DNA of 64,000 nt from Arachidicoccus rhizosphaerae (GTDB taxonomy: Bacteria > Bacteroidota > Bacteroidia > Chitinophagales > Chitinophagaceae), in contig NZ_FNQY01000007.1 in assembly GCF_900107765.1 (NCBI RefSeq), forward strand, positions 157,776-221,775, in the 5' to 3' direction. The position numbers and the translations under genes are program-made. The notes below the pieces were generated by a model. The model worked only from the letters and a program-made list of their open reading frames with translations, ran no database searches and had not been told where the DNA came from. Below, piece by piece: positions 62,863-64,000 of this stretch (position 1 is its first letter; the number at the start of each line of letters is the position of its first letter).

Positions 62863-63873
62863 TCAAGCAATAAGCGCAACGCTACCTTCGAAGCGTAAAA
62901 ATACTTCATTTGCAGTATCATAACCAAATTTTCTAATTGGTCTATTGTTGATTTCCTTCTCGACCCTTTTTATTTCCCTGTTATCAATTTTATTAAAGTC
63001 AGTTTTCTTCGGAAAAAATAGTCTGATTACGCCGTTTCTGTTTTCAATTGTCCCCTTGTCCTGAGAGGTATATGGCCTCGTAAAATATGTCTTTACATTT
63101 AATGCTTTTGCAATCTCCTCATGTTGGGAAAACGCCAGATCATTGTCAAAAGTCATTGTTTTTATTGGCGGATATCTTTTCATTCTTTTGATGAGTTTTT
63201 TGGTGATTTTGTTTGCATCTTTCCCTGTCAACTTGTCTATAGTGGTTTTTAATGTTGCCCTGTCCACAGTAACTAATAGAGCTGATTTATGCCCCTTACC
63301 CATCACCAGATCAACCTCTATATCTCCAAATCTAATTCGTTTTTCAACAATCTTAGGGCGTTTTTCAATAGGTACCCGATTAGGAATCCTGTCTCTGGTA
63401 TGCTTGTAGTTTCCCCGCTTCCTTCTTCTATGCCCATGTTTCAGCTGTTTATGCAGGTCTTTAAAAGGCCTATCTTCAGCCTTATTTGTGTGCTTACACT
63501 GCCAGATAAATTGGTAAATAGTTTCATGGCTAACACCTGACACACCCTCCTTTTTCCACTGGGCTGATGCCAGTTCAGGACTGTATCGCCGGTCTACCAT
63601 CCAGGTTTTCAATTGGAGCTTCAAATCTAAAGTAAATTTATGACGCTTAGGTTTGAGTCGATGCCGCTCCCTCGTTTTGTGCTCTGCTTTCTCTGCATTA
63701 TACACTTTTGCTCCAATACCTCTCTGAGGCATATTTCTCTTCAATTCTCTACTAATGGTGCTCTTATGAACCCCAATAATGTCCGCTATCTTAGACTGCA
63801 AATATCCTTGCTCATGCAACGCGGCAATTGTGTATCTTTGCTCTAGGGAGAGCTGATTGTATTTCTTTGTCAT
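62863..63873 (-). CDS. IS30-family transposase
   Basis: A DDE transposase of 336 residues. The N-terminal helix-turn-helix (SLEQRYTIAALHEQGYLQSKIADIIGVHKSTISRELKRN) binds the element ends. The catalytic residues are D188 (EVDLVMGKGH), D243 (TFDND) and E277 (GTIENRNGVIRLFFPK), with 33 residues between the last two as normal for IS30. The C-terminal EINNRPIRKFGYDTANEVF is the family signature. The frame is intact. A perfect -7 element, TACCTTTG on the minus strand (63884-63891), lies 10 bp before the ATG. Confidence 0.95.
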   Translation of the reverse strand: MTKKYNQLSLEQRYTIAALHEQGYLQSKIADIIGVHKSTISRELKRNMPQRGIGAKVYNAEKAEHKTRERHRLKPKRHKFTLDLKLQLKTWMVDRRYSPELASAQWKKEGVSGVSHETIYQFIWQCKHTNKAEDRPFKDLHKQLKHGHRRRKRGNYKHTRDRIPNRVPIEKRPKIVEKRIRFGDIEVDLVMGKGHKSALLVTVDRATLKTTIDKLTGKDANKITKKLIKRMKRYPPIKTMTFDNDLAFSQHEEIAKALNVKTYFTRPYTSQDKGTIENRNGVIRLFFPKKTDFNKIDNREIKRVEKEINNRPIRKFGYDTANEVFLRFEGSVALIA

Positions 63874-63883
63874 GTCGTAATAA

Positions 63884-63891
63884 CAAAGGTA
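63884..63891 (-). promoter_or_regulatory. -7 element of the transposase gene
   Basis: Reads TACCTTTG on the minus strand (TAnnTTTG) and ends 10 bases before the ATG, giving a nearly leaderless message. Confidence 0.45.
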
Positions 63892-63904
63892 ATTTTTTCG
63901 GCTC

Positions 63905-63967
63905 TACCCGCCCGGGGTTCCATTCAGCTTCGGCTACGCCTCCGCTACACTTCACCCCGGGCGGGTA
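63905..63967. repeat. GC-rich perfect hairpin inside the IS30 element
   Basis: TACCCGCCCGGGGT (63905-63918) pairs perfectly with ACCCCGGGCGGGTA (63954-63967) around a 35-nt loop. It lies between the right end of the element and the transposase promoter. It has no T-run on either side. Its GC content contrasts sharply with the AT-rich DNA around it. Confidence 0.75.
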
Positions 63968-64000
63968 ACAACCCTGTTGCACTTATCATTTGAACTTGCG

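Larger units (their letters stand above)
62861..63995 (-). mobile_element. IS30-family insertion sequence, apparently complete
   Basis: About 1135 bp. The left end (62861-62880, GTTCAAGCAATAAGCGCAAC) and the reverse complement of the right end (63976-63995, GTTCAAATGATAAGTGCAAC) match at 16 of 20 positions. The ends enclose one transposase gene whose last codons lie within the left repeat. No target duplication is visible: the flanks are CTGT on the left and TTGCG on the right, and only five bases of the right flank are in the window. Confidence 0.8.

Noticed and set aside
62855..64000. Target-site duplication of the IS30 element
   Set aside because: The bases next to the two ends (CTGT and TTGCG) do not match, and too little of the right flank is in the window.
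1..64000. tRNA, rRNA, CRISPR arrays, prophage or plasmid-type genes
   Set aside because: Nothing with the expected repeats, cloverleaf patterns or gene content was seen on either strand by reading; a dedicated scan was not possible.

Overview
The window looks like a chromosomal segment of a Bacteroidota bacterium, most probably a member of the Chitinophagaceae. The evidence is four SusC/SusD pairs, a hybrid two-component regulator, -7 promoter elements of the form TAnnTTTG, a Gram-negative lipid A gene (LpxH type) and an overall AT-rich composition. The genus cannot be read from the sequence.

Positions 1-48.3 kb hold a composite polysaccharide utilisation region for arabinose- and galactose-rich plant glycans (arabinan and arabinogalactan). 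Terminators and promoters divide it into transcription units. (1) SusC/SusD-1. (2) A GH27 enzyme, a protein with three GH43 domains and the only hybrid two-component sensor (HTCS). (3) SusC/SusD-2, an endo-arabinanase-like GH43, a GH51 arabinofuranosidase and a second endo-arabinanase-like GH43. (4) SusC/SusD-3 and two surface lipoproteins (DUF5000 and DUF4998 types). (5) A GH35 beta-galactosidase. (6) SusC/SusD-4, a GH30 probable endo-beta-1,6-galactanase and a GH2 enzyme. (7) A GntR-type regulator and a second GH2 enzyme. The implied job is to capture the glycan at the surface, cut the backbone with endo-enzymes (GH43, GH30), pull oligosaccharides in through SusC pores, and finish them to arabinose and galactose in the periplasm with GH51, GH43, GH27, GH35 and GH2.

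The most striking regulatory signal is a CCCC-centred box found upstream of SusC-1, SusC-2, SusC-3, GH35 and SusC-4. In three of the five it sits 22-23 bp before a TAnnTTTG element. It is the best candidate for the operator of the single HTCS. The GH27-GH43-HTCS unit lacks this box and instead has two copies of a different 25-bp palindrome.

Positions 48.4-62.1 kb look like core chromosome and are visibly more GC-rich: an orphan DppC-type permease, an old-yellow-enzyme oxidoreductase, an RluA-type pseudouridine synthase, an FKBP isomerase, a leftward set (TlpA-like lipoprotein, metallo-beta-lactamase-fold hydrolase, biotin ligase), then RsfS, FtsH, a LUD-domain protein, an LpxH-like phosphatase, an unrecognised secreted protein and an MscS channel.

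The right end (62.1-64 kb) is unstable DNA. A complete IS30-family element with 20-bp imperfect ends has cut off an Rpn/PD-(D/E)XK-type gene, leaving only its C-terminal tail. Next to it lies an imperfect inverted repeat of unknown origin. I saw no rRNA, tRNA or CRISPR array.
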